Source: Euzebyella marina
GTDB lineage: Bacteria; Bacteroidota; Bacteroidia; Flavobacteriales; Flavobacteriaceae
Direction: 5' to 3'
DNA length: 64,000 nucleotides
Assembly (NCBI RefSeq): GCF_014855515.1
Contig: NZ_JACYFK010000001.1
Span: 620,001 to 684,000 of the forward strand
A program made the translations under genes and the position numbers. Positions within the stretch are counted from its first letter, which is position 1, and each line of letters opens with the position of its first letter. The notes beneath the pieces were generated by a model that was not told where the DNA came from, did no database searches, and saw nothing but the letters and a program-made list of their open reading frames with translations. Shown one piece after another: positions 1-8,973 of the stretch.

Positions 1-533
1 AAGACGGATTCGCGAAGTGTTCCGTCTTCATTTAGTGCTTCATTAACAACATCCCAAGATTGTATTTTCCCTTTATATCTTCCCATGATGGCATTGATAT
101 GGTGTCTTAAAACCTCGACCATTTCTGTACTGTCGCTTACCTCTTCCACCCAATCGGCCAATTGACTATGCCAAACCAACGTGTGCCCCACAATAAACGA
201 GCTGTCTCTCTGGCCCATAGCAACATACTTGTCGCTCATTTGAAAGTCAAAACCATCTTCTTCCGGATGAATGTACATCCACTTCATTATGTTTTCAGGA
301 GTTATGCTATTAAATTCACGTTTGAGCAGGCTCGTGCCTAGCGAATCAACTCCATCAATCAGTCGACCGTTGACAGCAACACCCATGTAAAAATCATCGA
401 CGAACGCATCTGAAAGACCCATTGCTTTACTCTCGTCAACCTCAGCATTTACTTTTTCTGAATTTTTACAACCAAGCAGTAACCAAAAAACTATGATAAA
501 AAAGAATATAAGAAACCTTGACAGTTGTATCAT
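1..533 (-). CDS. GH10 endo-1,4-beta-xylanase, lipoprotein (3' end outside window)
   Basis: Reading from the ATG at 533 gives 177 codons with no stop before the window edge. The N-terminus is a lipoprotein signal with a lipobox ending at Cys22. The motifs GHTLVWHSQLADW (about 116-128) and WDVVNEAL (160-167) are hallmarks of GH10; Glu165 in WDVVNEAL is the expected acid/base. The nucleophile half of the barrel lies beyond the window. By family it cleaves internal beta-1,4-xylan bonds, probably at the cell surface or in the periplasm. It lies upstream of the HTCS on the same strand and near GH67 and GH51 genes, which fits a glucurono(arabino)xylan island. Confidence 0.9.
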   Translation of the reverse strand, partial: MIQLSRFLIFFFIIVFWLLLGCKNSEKVNAEVDESKAMGLSDAFVDDFYMGVAVNGRLIDGVDSLGTSLLKREFNSITPENIMKWMYIHPEEDGFDFQMSDKYVAMGQRDSSFIVGHTLVWHSQLADWVEEVSDSTEMVEVLRHHINAIMGRYKGKIQSWDVVNEALNEDGTLRESV

Positions 534-741
534 AATGCCGCTTTTGTGATAATTAATTCTTGATTAGAAAGTAGGCACCCTGTTTGCTCAATTTCGAAAT
601 CGACAAACAACAGACCTGTATTTTAGCAACTATGTAAAAATCGCTCTTATGAAGTGGATTGCCTATTAGTTTTGAAGCAACAAATAGTACAGATGTGGCA
701 TGCGCCCACAATGTTTAAGAATAGGAACATTATGGCTTTAA

Positions 742-3700
742 TTAGCCTTGTTTGAGCTCGGTAGGAAGCATACCGAAGTGAGTTTTAAAGCATTTAGTAA
801 AATACGATGGGGATGAAAAGCCTACTTTAAAACACACTTCACTTATAGATGCATCCCCATTTTCAATCATTTCCTTCGCTTTTTCCAATCGAATTTTTCT
901 TAAAAATTCATTCGCAGTAAATCCGGTCAAAGCCTTGATTTTTCTGTATAGTTGACTACGGCTCAAATTTAATTCCTCAGCCAATAGCTCTACATTGAGG
1001 TTTTCATCCGCCACATTCTCAACTATATAATCAATGACCCTTGCGATGAAGTTTTTGTCCAGTGTAGTCGTGTTTTCAGGTATCTTCACGTTATTGGTGT
1101 CATTACCCAACTTATCCAGAAGTATTTGTCTACTTTTCAATAACCTCTTGAGCTGCGAGCGCAGCACGGTCATATCAAAAGGCTTGCTTAAATAGACATC
1201 CGCACCTGAGTCGATACCCATAACCCAATCTTCGTTCATGGTTTTGGCAGTTAACATTAATAGGGGAATGTGACTCGTTTTCAAATCGGACTTTAATGCT
1301 TCAGAAAACTCGAAACCATTCATTTCCGGCATTACGACATCGGTTATTATTAAGTCGGGTAGGCGCTTGTTTGCCGCATCTAGACCCATTTGCCCGTTTG
1401 CGGCCTCTATTATATGATAGTCAGACTTTAGTTCTTGTTTAAGATAAGCCCTAAGTTCGGTATTGTCTTCAACTACCAAAACTGTCTTTTTACTACCTAC
1501 ATCTTTAAACGTACCTAATAATTCTGTAGCAGCCTCTGGTACTGAAAATTCTCCATTAGTTGCTACACTTTCTCTGCGCATAAACTCATCATCATTGAAA
1601 TGATCTTTACCCAAAGGCAAAAACACCCTGAATTTGGTGCCAACGGTTTCTTCACTTTCAACAACAACAATACCTTTTAGCAGGTCAACAAAACTTTTTA
1701 CCACCTCTAAGCCAATTCCTGTTCCGCCATAATATTGACTATTCATATTCTTAACCTGATAAAAGCGCTCAAAAACACTTTTTACCTCTTCTTGACTTAT
1801 GCCACTACCCGTATCTTCAATACTGATTTCGATTGCCTTGATTACCTGGTTTTCATCAATTAAGGGAAACTTTTTTCCATCTTTACAAATGGTTACACCC
1901 ACGGTGATAGTACCATTATCAGGAGTTATTTTAAAAGCGTTGGATAGAATGTTGAACAATACTTTTTCGAGCATACCTTGATCGCTCCATAGTTCTATAT
2001 CCGTTTCCTCGGTATCAAAGAGCAAGGCAATATTTTTTAAGGCCGCCTCTTCATTAAAATGGTCGGTAATCTCTTTAGTAAAAGCCACACCGTCGAACTT
2101 AGAAACTTTCAAAGAAAATTTATTTAGTTGCAGCTTCCTGAAATCCATTAATTCATCAATTAATCGCTTAAGCCTACCAGTATTCTTTCGTACCGTATGC
2201 AACTTCTCTTTAATATTCTTCGGAAGTTTAATCTCATTACTCGTCATAATCGACTCCAATGGATTCAAAATCAAGGTCAGTGGTGTTCTAAACTCATGCG
2301 AGATATTGGTGAAAAATTGAATCTTTCTATTATTCAATTCCTCTTCTTGAAGTCTTTTTGCCCTTTCGAACTGAATCATTCTTTTTTCTCGAACTCTTTC
2401 TCGAATCAAACGATAACCAAGAAATGAGAACAACCCAAGTAATAAGATATAAGTGCATATAGCCCAGTTGGTTTTCCACCAAGGGGGCAGTACGGTTATT
2501 TTTAAGGCCTTCACATCTTCGTTCCACACCCCGTCATTATTCGAAGCCTTGACCATAAAGGTATAATCACCCGGTGAAAGATTGGTATAATGGGCACTGG
2601 TAGTATTTCCGACAAAATTCCAGGTTTCTTCAAGCCCCTCTAAGTAATAAGCGTATTGATTTTTTTCGGGCCTTGTATAATTAACCCCCGCATATTCAAC
2701 TGTAAAAACCGACTGTTTGTGGTTCAAGGTTACATGTTGCGACTTACCAATGGCTTCTTTGAACGGAGACGTCTCGTTGATATCGTTTGAAGCCTTATTA
2801 TAAACTTTAAAGTTTGTAAAATATATGGGCGGACGACTCTCATTGATTGCTATTTGGTCAGGTTCAACAATGTTGATACCCTTATAGTTTCCAAAATACA
2901 AAGTGCCACCTTCATCTTTAAAGGCGGCATTAAAATTGAAATCATCTGAAAGCAACCCATCATTGGTGTCAAAATTCACAAATCGCCCACTGTCTTTATC
3001 CAAATAAGACAAGCCATTATTACCGCCGACCCATAAGGTGCCATCGTCACTTTCGATAATGTTAGAAATCGTTTCTTGCTTCAGGTTGGCCGAAGAACTG
3101 TTATACCAATCTATTTTATGGCTTCTGGTATCATATTTCCACAATCCGGCCCCATCGGTACCAATCCACAAATTGCCGTACCGATCTTCAAATAAAGAAA
3201 CAATCATATCGATCATGGCCTTCTCCGCAGGAATACCTTTCTCTTCGGCTACCAAATCAAGCTTTGAGAACGGCTTATTGGAGTTATGCTCTCTTTTTAG
3301 AAGCCCCCTATTGGTTGCTACCCAAACAGTATTCTCTCTATCAACCAGTACTTTTCTAATTTCAGCCTCACATTTGAACAAATTATCCGGAACATACCCG
3401 AATTCATCTGTTTTTGTGTCAAAATAATGCAAACCACTTGAGCTTGTACCTATCCAGACTACCCCGTCAATGTCTTCGGCAAAAGACATAACCCGATACG
3501 ACCGTAACCTTCCTTCGACATTCGTTATTTCAAAATGCTTAAAGGTCTTGCTTCCTTGGGGCAAGTAGTACATTCCTGAATTCCAAGTGGCCACCCATAA
3601 GTTACCCCCGCTATCAAGAAATAAGTTCTGTACATCAAGCCCGGTCAACCCTTGGGCAATTTGGTTGTTCGGGTCAATCAGATGATGAAATTTTTTTCTT

Positions 3701-4872
3701 TCAAGATCATATACATCGATACCACCACCATCCATACCGATCCACAATCTATTTTTCTTGTCTTTGATTATACTCGTAACAGAAGAAGATTGCAACGAAT
3801 TATGAACGTTCTGTATGCTCTCTAAATCTTTGAACTTATCGTACTGCTTATCATAGACACTTACACCAGCATTATACGAGCCCATCCATATTCTATCTTG
3901 ATCATCTACAAACAAAGACCAAATCGAATTCGACTGTATACCGTTTACCTCAAACTTATCATAACGGTAATTTTTTACGACTGAGCCGTCTTTAGCAAGA
4001 ACGAATAGCCCATCGTTCTCGGTACCACACAAAATTTTTCCATCGGGAGCCTGCACCATAGTGAAGATTCGAACATCGGTAATTCGAAACCTAGTAGCAG
4101 AATAGGTATTCATCGCCCCCGACTCTACTTTTAGTAAGCCATCGGAGAAAGTCCCCATCCATAATGATCCTGAGTCATCGATTAATATAGTCTCAATACC
4201 AAAGGGTGCACCATTGTCCGTGACTGCGCCTTTTAAAACCACTGATTTAGCCTGATTACCGTCGTATTCATACAAACCATTACTGGTGCCCATAAGTATT
4301 TTACCATCGGGTCTTTTTGTTAGGCATCGAATTCGAATGGGATCAGATGGTCGGGGATCAATGGCAACCGATTTTCCGGTCAGATTTTTGGGATCGACTT
4401 CATATAGCCCATGAGAACTGGTTCCGACCAAAATTTTACCGCCATCTGTCTCCGCAATAGCCCGTACAACCACTTTTTCAAGTGCCTTTTCCCCTTCATA
4501 AAAAATGACCCTATTAAAATGATCATGGTTTTCATCATAAACATTGAGTCCCACTTCGGTTCCTACCCAAACCCTGTTATTACTATCAACGAACGCCTTT
4601 TGAACCAAAGAACTGTTCAGCGAATTCGGGTTTTGAAATTCTTGACGATACGAAATTAGGTCAGCGCTATAATTCTTATATATACCCGCCCCGTAGGCTC
4701 CTATCCATATTATACCATTCTGATCTTGAACAATGGTAGATATTGCCTTTTGAGTAATGTTTTTATCAATATCAACAAATGAATATTCAACTTCGTTATT
4801 TTGGGAATAACCAACTTGAACAAGGCCCAAAAATAGAGCTGTTAATTTGAAAAGCCACTTTAACGATTTCAT
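742..4872 (-). CDS. Hybrid two-component system (HTCS) sensor/regulator
   Basis: A 1376-residue single-chain sensor and transcription factor. In order: signal peptide (1-23); a long periplasmic sensor of Reg_prop beta-propeller repeats (about 30-690, recurring DxxGxxWxGT-type motifs); a Y_Y_Y domain (about 730-795); a membrane helix (about 803-825); a HisKA domain with phospho-acceptor His in ISHEFRTPL; a HATPase_c domain; a receiver with Asp in LIITDVVMPEMNG; and a C-terminal AraC-type HTH. Known HTCS proteins bind oligosaccharides in the periplasm and activate nearby polysaccharide-utilisation genes. It sits between GH10 and the divergent GH67-GH51-esterase genes, so xylo-oligosaccharide sensing is the natural inference; the ligand cannot be read from sequence. 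Confidence 0.95.
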   Translation of the reverse strand: MKSLKWLFKLTALFLGLVQVGYSQNNEVEYSFVDIDKNITQKAISTIVQDQNGIIWIGAYGAGIYKNYSADLISYRQEFQNPNSLNSSLVQKAFVDSNNRVWVGTEVGLNVYDENHDHFNRVIFYEGEKALEKVVVRAIAETDGGKILVGTSSHGLYEVDPKNLTGKSVAIDPRPSDPIRIRCLTKRPDGKILMGTSNGLYEYDGNQAKSVVLKGAVTDNGAPFGIETILIDDSGSLWMGTFSDGLLKVESGAMNTYSATRFRITDVRIFTMVQAPDGKILCGTENDGLFVLAKDGSVVKNYRYDKFEVNGIQSNSIWSLFVDDQDRIWMGSYNAGVSVYDKQYDKFKDLESIQNVHNSLQSSSVTSIIKDKKNRLWIGMDGGGIDVYDLERKKFHHLIDPNNQIAQGLTGLDVQNLFLDSGGNLWVATWNSGMYYLPQGSKTFKHFEITNVEGRLRSYRVMSFAEDIDGVVWIGTSSSGLHYFDTKTDEFGYVPDNLFKCEAEIRKVLVDRENTVWVATNRGLLKREHNSNKPFSKLDLVAEEKGIPAEKAMIDMIVSLFEDRYGNLWIGTDGAGLWKYDTRSHKIDWYNSSSANLKQETISNIIESDDGTLWVGGNNGLSYLDKDSGRFVNFDTNDGLLSDDFNFNAAFKDEGGTLYFGNYKGINIVEPDQIAINESRPPIYFTNFKVYNKASNDINETSPFKEAIGKSQHVTLNHKQSVFTVEYAGVNYTRPEKNQYAYYLEGLEETWNFVGNTTSAHYTNLSPGDYTFMVKASNNDGVWNEDVKALKITVLPPWWKTNWAICTYILLLGLFSFLGYRLIRERVREKRMIQFERAKRLQEEELNNRKIQFFTNISHEFRTPLTLILNPLESIMTSNEIKLPKNIKEKLHTVRKNTGRLKRLIDELMDFRKLQLNKFSLKVSKFDGVAFTKEITDHFNEEAALKNIALLFDTEETDIELWSDQGMLEKVLFNILSNAFKITPDNGTITVGVTICKDGKKFPLIDENQVIKAIEISIEDTGSGISQEEVKSVFERFYQVKNMNSQYYGGTGIGLEVVKSFVDLLKGIVVVESEETVGTKFRVFLPLGKDHFNDDEFMRRESVATNGEFSVPEAATELLGTFKDVGSKKTVLVVEDNTELRAYLKQELKSDYHIIEAANGQMGLDAANKRLPDLIITDVVMPEMNGFEFSEALKSDLKTSHIPLLMLTAKTMNEDWVMGIDSGADVYLSKPFDMTVLRSQLKRLLKSRQILLDKLGNDTNNVKIPENTTTLDKNFIARVIDYIVENVADENLNVELLAEELNLSRSQLYRKIKALTGFTANEFLRKIRLEKAKEMIENGDASISEVCFKVGFSSPSYFTKCFKTHFGMLPTELKQG

Positions 4873-5221
4873 TATAATCCCGCTTTGAACCTAAGGTTCT
4901 TTTAATTCGATTGCGTAAATTTTGCTGAGCCTTAAAAATAGTTATTTAGAGTTAACAATCTCGCATTAGAGCCTTCATTAACAGTTTTCTTGGTTGAAAC
5001 ACGAAGAACTTATTTGCCTCAATATAAATCACTTGTAACAATCATTAAAAGTAGGCATGCTTCAAATGTTGTATAAATGGACACATAGTTTTTAGTAAAG
5101 AGGTGACCCTTTTTTAAAATTTGCATACGTTAATTCATGTACATTGAACACTTAATGTATTGGTGAATTCGTATTTTTAGAGGTAAAGTTCATGGCTTAT
5201 CTCAACTAACTCCAACTCAAA
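4873..5221. promoter_or_regulatory. Divergent intergenic region between HTCS and GH67
   Basis: This 349-bp region separates two divergent genes and must hold both promoters. It is AT-rich. A TATTTTTA sequence at 5172-5179 resembles the Bacteroidota -7 element, but no TTG is at the right distance upstream (nearest at 5144-5146, 25 nt away). No copy of the GTAATCGATTAC operator or of the ACAGGAT motif found elsewhere in the window is present, which fits separate control by the HTCS. No small gene was seen. Confidence 0.4.
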
Positions 5222-7393
5222 ATGCTTCTAAACAGATTCTTTCTTGTTCTAGTCTTTTTCGCCTATAATCTTCTGCTTTCACAAACCCCAGCCGGTTATG
5301 AACTATGGATGGATTATAAAAAAGTCGAAATGCCTAGTTTGTCTTCGCAATATTCAAACATCGCCAACGAAGTAACTGTTTTAGGTGAAGGGGAAACCAT
5401 TCAAGTGATTAAGAATGAATTACTATTGGCCCTGCCGCAAATGTTGGGAAGCCAATTTGAAATCAAAAAAGAGGTCGGTGAAAAATCAAGTATGATAATT
5501 GCCACTTGGGCCCAGCTGCCTCAAAACATTAAAAAACAAATTGAGCTTGATGATGAAAGTTTTGGCAATGAAGGTTTTACCCTTAAGTCTTTAAACACAA
5601 AAAAAGCACAAAAAGTAATAGTGACTGCCAATTCCGAAATCGGCCTGCTTTACGGCACTTTTAGGTTGTTGGCACTGATGCAACAGCACAGCGACCTTAC
5701 TAATATAAATCTAGTGGACACCCCTAAAATAGATATTCGTATGCTTAATCATTGGGATAATCTAGACCGTACCGTTGAGAGGGGCTACGCCGGATTTTCG
5801 CTTTGGAATTGGCAAAAACTACCTGAATTTATAGACCAGCGCTATGTCGATTATGCACGTGCCAATGCATCGGTAGGCATCAATGCCGTTTCACTCACCA
5901 ATGTGAACGCAAATGCCCTTATTTTAACTCCCATGTATTTAGAAAAGGTAAAGGCCTTGGCCGAAACCTTTCGCCCTTACGGCATAAAAGTTTATTTAAC
6001 AGCACGGTTTTCCGCTCCCATTGAAATTGGCGGATTGGAATCGGCGGATCCACTTAATCAAAAGGTGATTGAATGGTGGCAGGCCAAAGCGGATGAAATT
6101 TATGATTTGATACCTGATTTTGGCGGATTTCTAGTGAAGGCTAATTCCGAGGGACAACCAGGACCGCAAAATTATGACCGTAACCATGTAGACGGCGCCA
6201 ATATGATGGCGAAAGCGCTCGCCCCCCACAAAGGGAATGTTATCTGGAGGGCTTTTGTGTATTCCGAACACGATGCCGATGACCGAGCTAAACAAGCTTA
6301 TTCAGAGTTCGTACCCTACGACGGTCAATTTCTTCCCAATGTTTTGGTTCAGGTTAAAAATGGAGCCATCGACTTTCAGCCTCGGGAGCCTTTTCACCCC
6401 ATGTTCGGCGCCATGTCCAAAACGCCCATTATGATGGAGTTTCAGATTACCAAAGAGTATCTGGGGTTTAGCACACATTTGGTATACCTACCCAAATTGT
6501 ACGAAGAAGTATTGGAAGCCGACACCTATCAAGAAGGGAAAGGGTCTACAGTAGCCAAGGTCTTGGACGGTTCGTTGCAAGGTCAACAAATTACGGGAAT
6601 GGCAGGGGTGGCCAATATAGGAAATGACCTTAACTGGACGGGGCATCCTTTTGGGCAAGCAGATTGGTATGGCTTTGGTAGGCAGGCATGGAATCCTTAT
6701 CTAGACTCCGAAAAGATTGCCGACGAATGGCTGCGAATGACCTTTAGCAACGATGAAAAGTTTGTAGAACCTATCAAAGAGATGATGGTTACTTCCCGAG
6801 AAGCGGTAGTCAATTACATGAATCCTCTGGGTCTCCATCACATTTTTGATACGGGCCACCACTATGGCCCCGGGCCTTGGGTAAGTGAACTCAGCAGACC
6901 GGAATGGAATCCTGTTTATTACCATCAAGCAGATGAAAACGGAATTGGTTTTGACCGTACTCCTTCAGGGAGTAATGCAACCGCTCAATATGCCCAGCCT
7001 GTGGCAGAAATGTTCAACGACCCCAAGACCTGCCCCGAGGAGTATTTACTTTGGTTCCATCACCTGCCTTGGGATTATCAACTAAAGAACGGGGAGACAC
7101 TCTGGAACGGATTGGCAAGGAAGTATCAAGAAGGCGTGAACCAAGTGGCTAAAATGCAAAAAACTTGGAACCAAATCAAACCTTATGTGAGTGCAGAGCA
7201 ACACAAAGAAGTTAACATGCTGCTCACTATTCAGCATAAAGAAGCTAAATGGTGGCGCGATGCCTGTTTGCTCTATTTCCAGACCTTTTCCAAACAAGAA
7301 TTGCCCGTAGGTGTAGAAAAACCGGAGCACGACTTAGAATACTACAAATCTTTAAAATTTCCTTTTGCACCTGGTATTAGGCCGCGCTGGTAA
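5222..7393 (+). CDS. GH67 alpha-glucuronidase (xylan)
   Basis: A 723-residue protein, close to the usual GH67 length, with an N-terminal signal peptide (about 1-21). An N-terminal alpha/beta domain precedes a TIM barrel that starts near the conserved stretch RMLNHWDNLDRTVERGYAG (173-191). The segment VKANSEGQPGP carries the likely acid Glu310; Asp384 and Glu412 have the spacing of the paired catalytic bases of characterised GH67 enzymes (residue assignment inferred). GFDRT in the C-terminal part is another family signature. GH67 removes 4-O-methyl-glucuronate from the non-reducing end of aldouronic acids made by xylanases such as GH10. It is first in a plus-strand run with GH51 (27 bp gap) and a SASA esterase. 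Confidence 0.95.
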   Translation: MLLNRFFLVLVFFAYNLLLSQTPAGYELWMDYKKVEMPSLSSQYSNIANEVTVLGEGETIQVIKNELLLALPQMLGSQFEIKKEVGEKSSMIIATWAQLPQNIKKQIELDDESFGNEGFTLKSLNTKKAQKVIVTANSEIGLLYGTFRLLALMQQHSDLTNINLVDTPKIDIRMLNHWDNLDRTVERGYAGFSLWNWQKLPEFIDQRYVDYARANASVGINAVSLTNVNANALILTPMYLEKVKALAETFRPYGIKVYLTARFSAPIEIGGLESADPLNQKVIEWWQAKADEIYDLIPDFGGFLVKANSEGQPGPQNYDRNHVDGANMMAKALAPHKGNVIWRAFVYSEHDADDRAKQAYSEFVPYDGQFLPNVLVQVKNGAIDFQPREPFHPMFGAMSKTPIMMEFQITKEYLGFSTHLVYLPKLYEEVLEADTYQEGKGSTVAKVLDGSLQGQQITGMAGVANIGNDLNWTGHPFGQADWYGFGRQAWNPYLDSEKIADEWLRMTFSNDEKFVEPIKEMMVTSREAVVNYMNPLGLHHIFDTGHHYGPGPWVSELSRPEWNPVYYHQADENGIGFDRTPSGSNATAQYAQPVAEMFNDPKTCPEEYLLWFHHLPWDYQLKNGETLWNGLARKYQEGVNQVAKMQKTWNQIKPYVSAEQHKEVNMLLTIQHKEAKWWRDACLLYFQTFSKQELPVGVEKPEHDLEYYKSLKFPFAPGIRPRW

Positions 7394-7420
7394 AGACAAC
7401 TTATAATCATCCTATTATAC

Positions 7421-8962
7421 ATGAAATATCTATACACCTCCTTAACTTTTCTTTTCTTCTGCGTTAACATACAAGCCCAGGAAAATATTATAACCGTTAA
7501 GGTAAACGAACCCCAAGACACCATAAGCAAACATATTTATGGCCATTTTGCAGAGCACTTGGGCCGAGGAATCTATGATGGTTTTTATGTGGGAAAGGAT
7601 TCGAAAATTCCCAATACCAATGGAATTAGAACCGATGTGGTAGAAGCGCTTAGAGAGCTACAAATTCCGGTTTTGCGTTGGCCCGGTGGATGTTTTGCCG
7701 AGCAGTACCAATGGCGAGACGGAATTGGCCCTGTAGATGAACGCCCCTTGGTGGTCAATACTTTTTGGGGAGGCGTTACCGAGGATAATTCCTTTGGCAC
7801 ACATGAGTTTTTGGAACTCTGTGAAATGCTCGATACCGAACCTTACATTGCTGTAAATATTGCTAGTGGAACCGTAAAAGATGCCAGCCAGTGGATTGAA
7901 TATGTAACCTCTGATAAGGATAGTGAAGTAACCAGATTGCGGAAGCAAAACGGTCGAGAAGAACCTTGGGATGTAAAGTTTTGGGGAATAGGGAATGAAA
8001 ATTGGGGCTGTGGCGGCAGTATGGATGCCAATTATTACACCAACGTTTTTAAACGGTACAGTACCTATTGCAATGCCGAATATAAAATTGCAAGCGGAGG
8101 TGAGTGGGACGACCTTGACTGGACCCGAACCTTCATGACCAAAATAAAAGAAGTACCCAATTTTATTGATATTGCCCATGGAATGTCGTACCACTACTAT
8201 ACCATCGCTAATGATTGGGCGGTGAAAGGATCTGCTACAAATTTTGTTGAAGAGGAATGGTTTAGAAGTATGGACCAGACCATGAAAATGGAAGACAACC
8301 TCAAAGACCATATCGCCATTATGGACGAGCATGACCCTGACAACAAAATTGCACTTATTGCGGATGAGTGGGGAACTTGGTATGATGTGGAAGAAGGTAC
8401 CAATCCTGGTTTTCTATACCAACAAAACACGCTGAGGGATGCCTTGGTGGCAGCCTTGGGCCTCAACATTTTTAATAATAATGCCCGGCGAATAAAAATG
8501 GCCAATATAGCACAGACTGTAAATGTACTTCAGGCCATGATTCTTACCAAAAAAGAGCAAATGGTAAAAACACCTACATTTTATCTGTTCAAAATGTATA
8601 AAGAGCACCAAGATGCGGTGCAACTACCAAGTGATTTTCAAGGAAAAACGTATAAAACAGAGCAAGGGGAAATTCCTTCGGTATCGGTTTCGGCATCCAA
8701 GAACGGCAAAGGTGAAATTCACATTTCCATTGCAAATGTACATCCTCGTGCCGATTTAAAAACCACCTTGGACCTACAGGGGTTGGATAAACTGAACAAC
8801 GTTTCGGCCTCCATTATTTCAGCGGACAAAATGAACTCCTTTAATGATTTTGGCAAAGAAGAGCAGGTGAAGATTGCTTCCTTCGATGCATTCAAAAAGA
8901 AAAAAGCTAAGTTAGAGATAGAAATACCAGCGAAGTCGGTCATCCAATTTAAAGTTCAATAA
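7421..8962 (+). CDS. GH51 alpha-L-arabinofuranosidase
   Basis: A 513-residue secreted enzyme (signal peptide 1-20 ending in QAQ). RWPGGCFAEQYQWRDGIGP (86-104) is a GH51 signature. WGIGNENWGCGG places the acid/base at Glu193, and ALIADEWGTWYD places the nucleophile at Glu316. The C-terminal beta-domain follows. The family releases arabinofuranosyl side chains from arabinoxylan, arabinan or their oligosaccharides. The position between GH67 and a SASA esterase, with short gaps of 27 and 11 bp, suggests co-transcription and a role in arabinoxylan, although pectic arabinan cannot be excluded. Confidence 0.95.
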   Translation: MKYLYTSLTFLFFCVNIQAQENIITVKVNEPQDTISKHIYGHFAEHLGRGIYDGFYVGKDSKIPNTNGIRTDVVEALRELQIPVLRWPGGCFAEQYQWRDGIGPVDERPLVVNTFWGGVTEDNSFGTHEFLELCEMLDTEPYIAVNIASGTVKDASQWIEYVTSDKDSEVTRLRKQNGREEPWDVKFWGIGNENWGCGGSMDANYYTNVFKRYSTYCNAEYKIASGGEWDDLDWTRTFMTKIKEVPNFIDIAHGMSYHYYTIANDWAVKGSATNFVEEEWFRSMDQTMKMEDNLKDHIAIMDEHDPDNKIALIADEWGTWYDVEEGTNPGFLYQQNTLRDALVAALGLNIFNNNARRIKMANIAQTVNVLQAMILTKKEQMVKTPTFYLFKMYKEHQDAVQLPSDFQGKTYKTEQGEIPSVSVSASKNGKGEIHISIANVHPRADLKTTLDLQGLDKLNNVSASIISADKMNSFNDFGKEEQVKIASFDAFKKKKAKLEIEIPAKSVIQFKVQ

Positions 8963-8973
8963 ACCACCTTGTA

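Noticed and set aside
5144-5179. TTG/TATTTTTA pair as GH67 promoter
   Set aside because: The 25-nt spacing is too long for the usual Bacteroidota promoter.
5222-7393. Reading of this gene as GH115 alpha-glucuronidase
   Set aside because: The HWDNLDRTVERGYAG and GFDRT motifs and the 723-residue length are those of GH67; GH115 proteins are usually longer.
7658-8332. 224-codon antisense frame within GH51
   Set aside because: It is a shadow of the well-supported GH51 gene and shows no domain or signal.
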